20,862 nucleotides of DNA from SCGC-AG-212-J23 sp035762345. GTDB taxonomy: Bacteria; Pseudomonadota; Gammaproteobacteria; Burkholderiales; SG8-39. Position numbers and translations under genes: made by a program. Shown in pieces: positions 1 through 7,359 of the stretch. Below the pieces are notes generated by a model that saw only the letters and a program-made list of their open reading frames with translations, was not told where the DNA came from and did no database searches. Positions within the stretch are counted from its first letter, which is position 1; the number at the start of each line of letters is the position of its first letter. The stretch spans positions 1 through 20,862 of the forward strand of contig DASTPE010000117.1 of NCBI GenBank assembly GCA_035762345.1. Reading direction: 5' to 3'.

Positions 1-1
1 T

Positions 2-202
2 GAAGCGCGCCGGGCCTTCGAGCGCGACTATCTGGTGCGCATCCTCAAGATCACCGCGGGCAACGTGACCAAAGCCGCACGGCTTGCCGGGCGCAACCGC
101 ACCGAGTTCTACCGCCTGCTCGAGCGCCACTCGCTCGAGCCTGCGATGTTCAAGGGTAATATCAAGGGCGACAAAGACCAGAAGGAGCGCGCTGCTGCAT
201 GA
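2..202 (+). CDS. glrR: C-terminus of sigma-54-dependent response regulator (GlrR type), 5' partial
   Basis: Only the last 66 codons are present; the receiver and AAA+ domains lie left of the window. The visible part is a Fis-type helix-turn-helix with the pattern GNVTKAARLAGRNRTEFYRL, followed by a short tail containing FKG. This closely resembles the DNA-binding end of GlrR/QseF-type NtrC-family activators, which bind enhancers and drive sigma-54 promoters when phosphorylated by a partner kinase (GlrK/QseE). The TGA stop at 200-202 overlaps the ATG of the next gene (199-201), so the two are translationally coupled. The domain assignment is secure. The exact orthology to GlrR is inferred from this tail alone. 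Confidence 0.75.
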   Translation, partial: EARRAFERDYLVRILKITAGNVTKAARLAGRNRTEFYRLLERHSLEPAMFKGNIKGDKDQKERAAA

Positions 203-828
203 GGATAGCGACGAGCAAGGTGTTCCCAATAATCGCCCTCTGGGCGATTTTCGTTTTACCGGTTGCCGCGCAGGAGCTCGGGCCCGAGGAACTCGTCAAG
301 AAAGTGACGCAGGAGATCTTCGACGCCATCAAGAGCGACAAGCAGCTCGCCGCCGGCGACAAACGGAAGGCGATCAAGCTTGCGGAGGAGAAAGTGCTTC
401 CGCACGTCGACTTCGAGGAGGCGACGCGCCTCGCGGTCGGCCGCGGCTGGGCACAGGCGACCCCGGAGCAGAGGAAAAAGCTGGTCACGGAATTCCGCAA
501 CATGCTGGTGCGCACGTATTCGAACGCGATCACCGCGTACGAAGACCAGACCATGAAGGTGCTGCCGGTGCGCATGAAGCCCGGCGACACCGAGGTCACG
601 GTGCAAAACCAGTTCATCCGGGCCGGCGGCAAGCCAGTGCTTCTCGACTACTCGATGCACAAGACCAAGGACGGCTGGAAGATCTACGACATCGTGGTCG
701 AGGGCGTGAGCCTGGTGCTCACCTACCGCAGCGAGTTCGACGCCGTGGTGAAGCAGGAAGGCATCGACGGCCTGATCAAGCGCCTCGCGCAGAAGAACAC
801 GCCGGCCGCCGCGGGCGGCTCAAAGTAG
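199..828 (+). CDS. MlaC / Ttg2D-family phospholipid-binding periplasmic protein
   Basis: This 209-residue protein has an N-terminal signal peptide (hydrophobic stretch about residues 9-24, cleavage likely near VAA-Q). The mature part is typical of the MlaC/toluene-tolerance Ttg2 family: an early VLPHVDFEEATRLAVGR segment, then QFRNMLVRTYS-like and DGWKIYDIVVEGVSL segments, then a C-terminal SEF...GIDGLI stretch. MlaC proteins shuttle phospholipids between the outer-membrane MlaA complex and the inner-membrane MlaFEDB transporter. No mlaA, B, D, E or F gene is adjacent. The start is set by the ATGA overlap with the upstream regulator, so it may be co-expressed with a sigma-54 activator rather than with an mla operon. 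Its 3' end overlaps the convergent small gene by 9 bases. Family call strong; role in retrograde lipid transport inferred. Confidence 0.9.
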   Translation: MRIATSKVFPIIALWAIFVLPVAAQELGPEELVKKVTQEIFDAIKSDKQLAAGDKRKAIKLAEEKVLPHVDFEEATRLAVGRGWAQATPEQRKKLVTEFRNMLVRTYSNAITAYEDQTMKVLPVRMKPGDTEVTVQNQFIRAGGKPVLLDYSMHKTKDGWKIYDIVVEGVSLVLTYRSEFDAVVKQEGIDGLIKRLAQKNTPAAAGGSK

Positions 829-1086
829 CGGCGAGCAGCGCGTCCTTCGCGATCGAGTCGGCAGCGCACCCTTGTCGTTCTCCTGCTGGTAGAGCGGAGC
901 CCGAGCCGACAAGGCGACCGCGAGCAGATCGAGCGTCTTCGCATCCTCCACGCGCTCCGGAAACAGGCGCCCGTAGGCGAGCGCGGCCGCCCTTGCCAGG
1001 GGAATCAGCTCGGCGGCATCCATCGCGTCATCATAGGAATGGAGCGCGGCCCCGGTCACGCCGGCGGCATGGTCCGGCCGGACCAT
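820..1086 (-). CDS. Small protein of unknown function
   Basis: This 88-residue protein has no motif that I recognise. Its middle is alanine/leucine rich and probably helical (DAAELIPLARAAALAYGRLF, then KTLDLLAVALSARAPLY), with a basic tail. The main argument that it is real is position: its ATG (1084-1086) lies two bases after the TGA stop of the upstream permease (1089-1091) on the same strand, the usual spacing for coupled genes. The composition also looks like protein rather than a GC-rich shadow. An internal Met at codon 22 (ATG near 1023) is a possible alternative start, giving 67 residues. The last 9 bases overlap the end of the MlaC-like gene on the opposite strand. Function unknown. 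Confidence 0.5.
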   Translation of the reverse strand: MVRPDHAAGVTGAALHSYDDAMDAAELIPLARAAALAYGRLFPERVEDAKTLDLLAVALSARAPLYQQENDKGALPTRSRRTRCSPLL

Positions 1087-1088
1087 GA

Positions 1089-1946
1089 TCAGCGTCGCTC
1101 GCGGCTAAGCGAGTAATACGTGCCGGCGAAGATGATCGCCGCCCCGGCAAGCACCAGCGGGTCAAAGGGCTCCGCGTACGCGACCGCGCCCACTATTGCG
1201 ATCAGCGGCAGCCGGATGAAGTCGATCGGCACCGCGACCATCGCGTCGATCCGCTTCATCGCCTGCGTCATGCAGTAGTGAGCGCAGAAGCTGCCGATTC
1301 CGATCGCCAGGATCCAGGGCAGGTCGGCCGCCACCGGCGTCACCCACTGCGGCGCCGCGGCGACCATCGAGATCGGGGTCTGCACCACCGCCATCCAGAA
1401 CAGCACCGCGAGAGCGCTGTCGCTCGACGATAGCCGCTTGGTGAAGATGAAGGACGAGGCATAGCACAGCGACCCGAGGATCATCGCCAACGCCGCCGGG
1501 TGGAACGCGACACCGCCGGGGCGCACGATAATCAGCACGCCGGCGAGGCCGAGCGCGAGCATCACCAGCCTCGGGAAGGTGAACTTCTCCTTGAGGAAGA
1601 TCCAGGCGAGCAGCGCGGTCCATACCGGCATCGTGAATTCGATCGCAAACACCGTGGCGAGCGTGAGCGCGCCGATGGAGTAGACCCACAGCACCTGCCC
1701 GCAGAAGTGGATGGTGTTTCGCCAGAAGTGCAGCGAAAACCTGCCAGTCCGCAGGGCAGCGGTACCCGCGCGGGGAATCATGAACAGCACAAGGGCGAGC
1801 ATCACCACGCTGCGCAGGAAAACGATCTCGAACGACCCCATATGGCGCTGCAGCTCGCGCACCGCCACCGCCATGGCCGTAAAGGAAAGCACCGCGCCTG
1901 CCATCCACAGCACGCCGCGCAGCGTGTGGGCGGACGGCGTCGTCAA
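1089..1946 (-). CDS. EamA/DMT-superfamily permease
   Basis: This 285-residue protein has about ten predicted membrane helices arranged as two homologous EamA halves. The first begins GVLWMAGAVLSFTAMAVAVR; the second is around residues 150-280 and ends AGAAIIFAGTYYSLS. Family members export or import small metabolites such as amino acids, purines or nucleotide sugars (RhaT, YdcZ and EamA relatives). The helix-linking motifs fit the DMT family, but the substrate cannot be read from sequence. It is transcribed leftwards and coupled to the small gene at 820-1086, with two bases between stop and start. It diverges from the amidohydrolase gene across about 80 bases. Family certain; substrate unknown. 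Confidence 0.9.
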   Translation of the reverse strand: MTTPSAHTLRGVLWMAGAVLSFTAMAVAVRELQRHMGSFEIVFLRSVVMLALVLFMIPRAGTAALRTGRFSLHFWRNTIHFCGQVLWVYSIGALTLATVFAIEFTMPVWTALLAWIFLKEKFTFPRLVMLALGLAGVLIIVRPGGVAFHPAALAMILGSLCYASSFIFTKRLSSSDSALAVLFWMAVVQTPISMVAAAPQWVTPVAADLPWILAIGIGSFCAHYCMTQAMKRIDAMVAVPIDFIRLPLIAIVGAVAYAEPFDPLVLAGAAIIFAGTYYSLSRERR

Positions 1947-2027
1947 GGCGGGACGTGAAACAGCCGGAGCGTCGGAGGCGGCATTTTCGTAATGTTATGG
2001 TTTTCCCGTACGCCACCGGGCCGTTTC
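1947..2027. promoter_or_regulatory. Divergent intergenic region (permease / amidohydrolase)
   Basis: These 81 bases separate the divergent permease and amidohydrolase starts, so promoters for both directions are expected here. On the plus strand the only AT-rich block is at about 1984-2003, around TAATGTTATGG, which could supply a -10 element. A GGAGG at 1974-1978 lies 13 bases before an alternative in-frame ATG at 1992. I see no clear -35 box or palindrome, so this is a positional call only. Confidence 0.3.
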
Positions 2028-3074
2028 ATGAAACGAACCCAGAACAACCTCAAGCTCGACATCTTTCCCCATATCTTTCCGCTCGCCTACTTCGAGCGCA
2101 TGAAGAAGATCGCCGAGGGCAAGCCCGCGCTTGCCGCGCAGCTCAAGCGCTGGATACACATTCCGGTGCTCTGGGACCTCGAGCGGCGCATGCAGATGAT
2201 GAAGCGCTGGCCGGGATACAAGCAGGTCCTCACGCTCTCCATGCCGGCCGTTGAATTTCTGGGTGGTGAAAACGAAACTCCAGAATTGGCCCGGCTTGCG
2301 AACGACGGGATGGCCGAGATCGTCGAGAAGCATCCCGAGCGCTTTCCCGCGTTCGTCGCCTCGCTGCCGATGAACAACGTCCCCGCGGCGCTCGAGGAAA
2401 TGGACCGCGCGATCCTCAAGCTGGGCGCGAAGGGTGTGCAGATCTTCACCAACGTCAACGGTCGTCCGCTCGACGAGCCGGAGTTCTTCCGCATCTTCGA
2501 GCGCATGAGCAAGACTTACGATCTGCCGATGTGGGTGCACCCGACCCGCACGGCAAAGTTTGCTGATTATTCGAGTGAACAAAAGTCGAAATACGAAATC
2601 TGGTGGCTGTTCGGCTGGCCGTACGAGACCAGCGCGTTCATGGCGCGCATGGTGTTCTCCGGCATGTTCGAAAAGCTGCCCAAGCTCAAGATCATCACCC
2701 ATCACCTGGGCGCGATGGCGCCGTACTTCGTGAACCGCATCGGCTACGGCATGGATCAGCTCGGCAGCCGCACGGCGGACGAAGACTACGAGAGTTTGCT
2801 GAAAAGGATGAAGAAGAGGCCCGTGGACTACTTCCGGATGTTCTACGGCGACACCTCGGTGAACGGCGCGGCCTCGGCGATCCGGTGCGGGCTTGACTTC
2901 TACGGAGTGGGGCGGGTGCTGTTCGGAACCGATTGTCCCTTCGATCCGCAAGGCGGGCCGCTCTTCATCCGCGAGACCATCAAGACGCTCGACCGCATGA
3001 AGCTCAAGCCCGAGGACCGGCGGCGGATCTACTTCGGCAACGCGATGAACATGCTGAAGCTGAGCGTTTCCTGA
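2028..3074 (+). CDS. Amidohydrolase-superfamily protein (ACMSD / amidohydrolase_2 family)
   Basis: This 348-residue TIM-barrel protein belongs to the family containing ACMSD and gamma-resorcylate decarboxylase, which act on aromatic or related acids. Family landmarks are WVHPTRT with His171, IITHHLGAM with His225/226, and FGTDCPF with Asp302, all probable metal or catalytic residues. The N-terminal metal motif, normally Asp-x-His-x-His, reads DIFPH, so the first His is Phe13 while Asp11 and His15 remain. ATG 2028 was chosen because relatives start just before this first strand; ATG 1992 would add 12 atypical residues. Its TGA (3072-3074) shares its last base with the ATG of the methyltransferase, so the two are coupled. 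Hydrolase versus decarboxylase activity and the substrate are open. Confidence 0.85.
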   Translation: MKRTQNNLKLDIFPHIFPLAYFERMKKIAEGKPALAAQLKRWIHIPVLWDLERRMQMMKRWPGYKQVLTLSMPAVEFLGGENETPELARLANDGMAEIVEKHPERFPAFVASLPMNNVPAALEEMDRAILKLGAKGVQIFTNVNGRPLDEPEFFRIFERMSKTYDLPMWVHPTRTAKFADYSSEQKSKYEIWWLFGWPYETSAFMARMVFSGMFEKLPKLKIITHHLGAMAPYFVNRIGYGMDQLGSRTADEDYESLLKRMKKRPVDYFRMFYGDTSVNGAASAIRCGLDFYGVGRVLFGTDCPFDPQGGPLFIRETIKTLDRMKLKPEDRRRIYFGNAMNMLKLSVS

Positions 3075-3886
3075 TGACCGTCGTCCCGACGGATTTCAGC
3101 GGCTCGATTCCGGAGTACTACGACCGCATCATGGGCCCGGCCCAGTTTGATGCGTTCGGCGCCGAGCTCGCCCGGCGCCTGCCTGCTGCGTCGGCGGGCG
3201 ACGTGCTCGAAGTCGCGTGCGGCACCGGCCTCGTCACCCGCCATCTGCGCGAGAGAGTCGGCCCGGAGGTCAAGCTCGTCGCGACCGACATCAGCAAGGC
3301 GATGCTCGATTACGCACGACGCAGGCTCGCTGCGGCGGGCGGCATTGAATGGCGCGAAGCCGATGCCTGCAAGCTGCCGTTCGCGGATGCGGTGTTTGGT
3401 GCCGTGGTGTGCGCGTTCGGCGTGATGTTCGTGCCGGACAAGGCGGCGTGCTTCCGTGAAGCTCGGCGCGTGCTGCGCCAAAGCGGAACTTTCTTGTTCG
3501 ACGTGTGGGACGGACTGGAGAATAACCCGCACGGCCAGGTTGCGTCCGAAGTGATCGACGCCCTCCTGCCGGACGACCCGGCGGCGAAATTCGGCTCGAT
3601 TCCCTACCAGTTCAACGACCGCGCCACGATTGGCCGGCTGCTCACAAGTTCTGGATTCGTTCCGGAGCGCATGGAAACGGTGCGCATTGCGTGCACGTCG
3701 CCAAGCGCGCGCGAATTTGCCACCGGGCAGCTGCGCGGCACGCCCCGCTCCCTCATTTTGCAGGAGCGCGGCATTCCGATTGATGGCGTGATCGAAAAAG
3801 TCGCCGCGGCGCTGGCGCGTCTTGGCGGCGCGGAGCCGTTCCGATACACGGCGCAGGCCCTGGTCGTGGAGGCGCGGGCGATCTAG
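3074..3886 (+). CDS. Class I SAM-dependent methyltransferase
   Basis: This 270-residue Rossmann-fold methyltransferase resembles the UbiE/Methyltransf_11 group. Motif I is VLEVACGTG (about residues 44-52), which binds SAM. It is followed by an acidic ATDIS loop that holds the ribose, a DACKLPF motif and an FREARRVLRQSG post-motif. The C-terminal part (FNDRATIGRLLTSSGF and after) is typical of small-molecule methyltransferases. The ATG overlaps the amidohydrolase stop by one base, so the two probably act in one pathway, for example on an aromatic acid and its methylated product. A longer open frame extends upstream, but its sequence there is a shadow of the amidohydrolase. The TAG stop overlaps the convergent kinase stop in a shared CTAG. 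Fold certain; substrate unknown. Confidence 0.9.
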   Translation: MTVVPTDFSGSIPEYYDRIMGPAQFDAFGAELARRLPAASAGDVLEVACGTGLVTRHLRERVGPEVKLVATDISKAMLDYARRRLAAAGGIEWREADACKLPFADAVFGAVVCAFGVMFVPDKAACFREARRVLRQSGTFLFDVWDGLENNPHGQVASEVIDALLPDDPAAKFGSIPYQFNDRATIGRLLTSSGFVPERMETVRIACTSPSAREFATGQLRGTPRSLILQERGIPIDGVIEKVAAALARLGGAEPFRYTAQALVVEARAI

Positions 3887-5271
3887 GCAGCCGGAAAGCG
3901 CACGACCACGCGGGTGCCGTGCGCGCCGTCGCCGTCACCGAGCTCTACGGTCGCGCCATGTTGGTCCGCGATCTCGCGTACGATGGCGAGGCCGAGCCCG
4001 CTGCCCTCGGCGGCGGTACCCGGGATGCGGTAGTAGCTCTCGAACACGCGCTCGCGCAGTCCGCGCGGTATGCCCGGCCCCTGATCGGATACCGATAGAC
4101 GGGTCGCGCCGCCGGAATTGGCGATTTCGACGCGCACCGTCGAGCCTGCCGGCGAGTAGCGCGCCGCGTTGTCGAGCAGGTTGCGCGCGAGCGTGGCGAG
4201 CTTATCGCGCTCGCCGTGCACGAGCGGCTCGCTTTCCGGGGCGGTGTCGAACACGGTCACCTTGATGCCGCGCTCCTTTAGCGAGGGAAGCAGGTCCTCG
4301 AGCGCGTCCTCCACGGCCTGGCGCAGCGGCAGGGCTTCGGCCGCCGGCGCGCGCGCGGAGGCGCGGCTGAGCGCGAGCATCTGCTCGGCCAGGCGGATCG
4401 CGCGCTGCAGGCTGGCCATCATGCGCTCGAGCGAGGCGCGGCGCTCGGCTTCCGAGGTCGCCCGCACTGCGTTCTGGGCGTGGATTTTCAGCGCGGCGAG
4501 CGGCGTGCGCAGCTCGTGCGCGGCGTCCGCGGTGAAGCGGCGCTCGCGCGCGATCGCCGATTGCACTCGCTCGAGCAGCGCGTTCAGCTCGTCGAGCACC
4601 GGCTGGATCTCGGCGGTGCTGCGCTCGAGGCGGAGGGGCACGAGCGAGCCCGGCTCGCGCCCCCGGATGCGCTGCGCAAGCTCCGTCAGCGGAGCGAGGC
4701 CGTAGCCGACCAGCAGCCCGATCAGCACCAGGAGCAGCGGGATGCCGGCGATCAGCGGCGCCACCGCGGCGAGCGCCAGCTTGCCGGCAAGTTCGCCGCG
4801 CACGTCGTCGCGCTCTGCCGCCTGGACCCATACCTCGCCCGAGCGCAGCGTGAACACGCGCCAGTCCTTCTGCGTGCTGAACCCGGGTTCAAGCGGCGCG
4901 TACGCGGCGTCCGGAGCCGACGCCGAGTGCATGAGGAGCCGGCCGTCCGCGTCGATGACCTGGAAGGCGATCTTGGTCTCGTAGGTATGGCCGAACGGCC
5001 CGGCGTGGTCGTGTGGCCTGCCCTCGAGCGGCGCCGGGAAGGACACGACAATGGGCGCGGCGCCGGGCGCCGGAGGCGTTTGCGTGGCGAATAGCGCCGC
5101 GAGCACTCGCGCCGAGGTGGCAAGGCGCGCGTCGAAGAGCTCGTCGGCCTCGTCCTCGCTGCCGGTATAGCCGATGCAGGCGGCGGCGCCGAGCACCGCC
5201 AGCAGCACGACGATGCTGCCGCCGAGCAGCAGGGTCCGGGTGGAGCGCGGCCTGAAGTGCGTCTGCCTCAA
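3883..5271 (-). CDS. Sensor histidine kinase (QseC/TctE-like)
   Basis: This 462-residue inner-membrane kinase has TM1 at about residues 13-34, a periplasmic sensor of about 130 residues, TM2 at about 166-193, and a HAMP-like linker. The DHp domain carries AHELRTPLA with phospho-acceptor His252. The ATPase domain shows the N box (NLLDNAARYSP), G1 (DQGPGIP) and G2 (GSGLGLAIV). The topology matches the QseC/TctE group (2CSK_N-type sensor). The start is TTG, whose TTGA overlaps the TGA of the response-regulator gene; no Met occurs before residue 114, so a TTG start is needed to keep TM1. It is the last gene of the seven-gene operon and should phosphorylate the regulator encoded just upstream. The signal is unknown; an operon product or membrane stress are possibilities. 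Confidence 0.92.
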   Translation of the reverse strand: MRQTHFRPRSTRTLLLGGSIVVLLAVLGAAACIGYTGSEDEADELFDARLATSARVLAALFATQTPPAPGAAPIVVSFPAPLEGRPHDHAGPFGHTYETKIAFQVIDADGRLLMHSASAPDAAYAPLEPGFSTQKDWRVFTLRSGEVWVQAAERDDVRGELAGKLALAAVAPLIAGIPLLLVLIGLLVGYGLAPLTELAQRIRGREPGSLVPLRLERSTAEIQPVLDELNALLERVQSAIARERRFTADAAHELRTPLAALKIHAQNAVRATSEAERRASLERMMASLQRAIRLAEQMLALSRASARAPAAEALPLRQAVEDALEDLLPSLKERGIKVTVFDTAPESEPLVHGERDKLATLARNLLDNAARYSPAGSTVRVEIANSGGATRLSVSDQGPGIPRGLRERVFESYYRIPGTAAEGSGLGLAIVREIADQHGATVELGDGDGAHGTRVVVRFPAA

Positions 5272-5930
5272 CGTGGCGGGTCGGCGACGTATCCGACGCC
5301 GCGGACCGTCCGGATCACACCGGGGTAGAGCTTCTTGCGCAGATTGTGCACGTGTACGTCGAGGGCGTTCGACTCGACGCTGCCGTCCCAGCCGTAAAGC
5401 GATTCCTCGAGCTGGGCGCGCGTCATCACCTGGCCCGGCGCGGCAAGGAGCTTCTGCAACAGCATGAACTCCCGCCGCTGGAGCTGCACCGGGCGGCCGT
5501 CGTGCGTCAGGCTGAGCGCGGCCAGGTCCAGGCGCAGCGGCCCGTGCTCAAGCACGTTTTGCGCCGCGCCGTGCAGGCGCCGCTGCAGCGCGCGCACGCG
5601 GGCGATGAGCTCCTCGACGTCGAACGGCTTGGTGAGGTAGTCGTCGGCGCCGGCGTTGAGACCGGCGATGCGCTGCGCGACCGCGTCGCGAGCGCTCAGA
5701 ATCAGAACCGGGATGCGGTTGCCGGCAGCGCGCGCCCGGCGCAGCACGTCCAGCCCATCCATGGCGGGCAGACCGAGGTCCAGCACCAGGGCGTCGAAGC
5801 TGCCTTGCTCGAGCGCCGCGGCGGCGAGCGGCCCGGTGCGCACCCACTCCACTGCGAAGCGCGCGCGTGTGAGCGCGTCCTCGATGCCCGCGCCGAGAAG
5901 CTCGTCGTCTTCCGCGAGAAGGATGCGCAT
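5268..5930 (-). CDS. OmpR-family response regulator
   Basis: This 220-residue regulator has a receiver domain (residues 1-115) with the acidic pair in MRILLAEDDE, phospho-acceptor Asp51 in VLDLGLP, and Lys101 in LTKPF. A winged-helix Trans_reg_C domain follows, containing SNALDVHVHNLRKKL and RTVRGVGYVADPP. It resembles QseB/TctD. ATG 5930 gives the normal family start. An in-frame GTG at 5954 makes a GTGA overlap with the TPR-protein stop and would add eight residues; neither has a clear Shine-Dalgarno sequence, so the start is uncertain. It is the partner of the downstream kinase. Being co-transcribed with the ligase/oxidase/dehydrogenase genes, it probably regulates this operon, though no binding repeats could be assigned. 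Confidence 0.93.
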   Translation of the reverse strand: MRILLAEDDELLGAGIEDALTRARFAVEWVRTGPLAAAALEQGSFDALVLDLGLPAMDGLDVLRRARAAGNRIPVLILSARDAVAQRIAGLNAGADDYLTKPFDVEELIARVRALQRRLHGAAQNVLEHGPLRLDLAALSLTHDGRPVQLQRREFMLLQKLLAAPGQVMTRAQLEESLYGWDGSVESNALDVHVHNLRKKLYPGVIRTVRGVGYVADPPR

Positions 5931-5950
5931 TGCGGGACGATACCCGCTTT

Positions 5951-6571
5951 TCACCGCATGGCGGCGAGCAGCGCTTCAATCTCCTTGCGGCGGCCTTCGT
6001 CGGCGATTGCACGCCCGGAGCGCGGCGGCGCCTTGAGCGCCTTGTTGAGCGCCTCCTTCGCTGCGGCATAGTCGCCCTTGCGGTACAGGAAGTCGCCCAT
6101 GAAGTAGTTCGGGTCAATGCCGTCGGGGTTGAGGGCGAGCGCTTTGCCGAGCATCTCGCGCGCCTTGTCGTCATTGCCGAAGCCGATCGGCCAACCCGGC
6201 ACCTGGTAGTAGAGCGAACCAAGGCTGGTGTAGGCGGAGCCGTCGAGCGCCTTCGGGTCGATCTCGAGCGCCTGCTCGAGCGCCTTCTTGGCGTCCTTCG
6301 CCAGCGAAAGCGCGCCGAGCCCGCCGCGCGCGCCCGCGTAGCTGGCGGCGATGATGCCGTACCAGATCTGCGGCTCGGCGCGGCCCGCGTATTTCCCGCG
6401 CACCGCGTCGGCGCTCTTGGTCAGCTCGGCGAAGGCCTTTTCCTGCTCGGCGGCCGGCCGCTCGTACTTGATGCGCGCCCACTCGGTCTGCAGCGCGCTC
6501 ACGTCCTCGTCGAGGCCGGCCAGCGCGGCGAGCGGTACGGCGAGCGACAAGAGGATCATCAATTTCTTCAT
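5951..6571 (-). CDS. Secreted tetratricopeptide-repeat protein
   Basis: This 206-residue protein has a signal peptide (MKKLMILLSLAVPLAALA, cleavage near residue 18), so it is probably periplasmic. The mature part contains helical TPR-type repeats: AKKALEQALEIDPKALDGSA, then AREMLGKALALNPDGIDPNY, then GDYAAAKEALNKALKAPPR. The GWPIGFGNDDKA insert between repeats resembles TatT-type TPR proteins. It probably acts as a scaffold or binding protein. Its ATG (6569-6571) overlaps the SDR stop in ATGA, and its own stop touches the response-regulator region, so it sits between the enzymes and the two-component system. It might present a product to, or modulate, the periplasmic sensor of the kinase; that is inference from order only. 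Confidence 0.85.
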   Translation of the reverse strand: MKKLMILLSLAVPLAALAGLDEDVSALQTEWARIKYERPAAEQEKAFAELTKSADAVRGKYAGRAEPQIWYGIIAASYAGARGGLGALSLAKDAKKALEQALEIDPKALDGSAYTSLGSLYYQVPGWPIGFGNDDKAREMLGKALALNPDGIDPNYFMGDFLYRKGDYAAAKEALNKALKAPPRSGRAIADEGRRKEIEALLAAMR

Positions 6572-7359
6572 GGACTCTCTCCTTCGTTGGATGCGTGACG
6601 TCGAATGGTGGAAAGCTGGCGCAGGAGCGCGCGGTCGACGAGGCCCGGCAGGACCTGGTTCAGGCGCGCGAAAATCCTCTCCGGCATGCCGAGCAGCCGC
6701 TCGCGCGCGGGCCGCTCAAGGAGCGCGAGGAGCTCCTTCGCCACCGCGGCGGGCTCGTCCATCGCCACGCCGAGCTCGGCGTTGAGCGCGCGGATGCCGG
6801 CGCCGTTCATCGCGGTGCGCGTCGCGCGCGGCGCCAGGTACAGCACGCGCACGGGGCTATCGGCGAGCTCGCGGCGCAGCGCCTCGCTGAAGCCGCGCAA
6901 CGCGAACTTGCTCGCGCAATAGGCCGCGTGGCCGGGATAGCCGAGGTAGCCCATGATCGAGCCGACGTTCACGATCCAGGCCGCGGGCTGGCGCCTGAGC
7001 TCGGGCAGCACGCGCCGCGTGAGCTGCATGGGCGCAAGCACATTGGTCTCGACGATACGCGCGAGCGCCGCGTCGCTCTGGCCTTCGAGCCAGGCGAACT
7101 CGCCCGCGCCGGCGTTGTTAATGAGGAGATTGATGCCGGGGAGCTTGACGGCGTCGAGGCCAGATGGCGTCGCGAGGTCCGCGGCGAGCGTACGCGCGAC
7201 CGGGCCTGCCGCGGCTGCGCTTTCGGCCAGCCTGCCGGCATCGCGGCCCACGAGCAGGAGATCGTCGCAATGCGGCGCGAGCGCCCTGGCGATCTCGCGT
7301 CCGATCCCGCCGCTCGCTCCGGTGAGAAGGGCACGATAACGGGTGGAATGAGGTTTCAT
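6568..7359 (-). CDS. Short-chain dehydrogenase/reductase (SDR)
   Basis: This 263-residue classical SDR has the cofactor motif TGASGGIG (residues 13-20), NNAG (81-84), catalytic Ser134 in NVGSIMGYLG, and Tyr147 and Lys151 in the YCASK motif. Arg39 after the second strand (LLVGRD) suggests NADP(H). Such enzymes interconvert carbonyls and alcohols or reduce beta-keto groups. The open frame extends far upstream, but that part is a shadow of the neighbouring genes. The real start is the ATG at 7357-7359, which overlaps the stop of the di-iron oxidase gene as ATGA. Downstream, its TGA overlaps the ATG of the TPR gene. In context it probably reduces or oxidises the product of the ligase and di-iron oxidase. 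Substrate unknown. Confidence 0.92.
   Translation of the reverse strand: MKPHSTRYRALLTGASGGIGREIARALAPHCDDLLLVGRDAGRLAESAAAAGPVARTLAADLATPSGLDAVKLPGINLLINNAGAGEFAWLEGQSDAALARIVETNVLAPMQLTRRVLPELRRQPAAWIVNVGSIMGYLGYPGHAAYCASKFALRGFSEALRRELADSPVRVLYLAPRATRTAMNGAGIRALNAELGVAMDEPAAVAKELLALLERPARERLLGMPERIFARLNQVLPGLVDRALLRQLSTIRRHASNEGESP

Noticed and set aside
1995..2951. 318-codon minus-strand frame opposite the amidohydrolase
   Set aside because: It is His/Arg-rich shadow sequence. The plus strand shows conserved metal motifs and coupling to the next gene.
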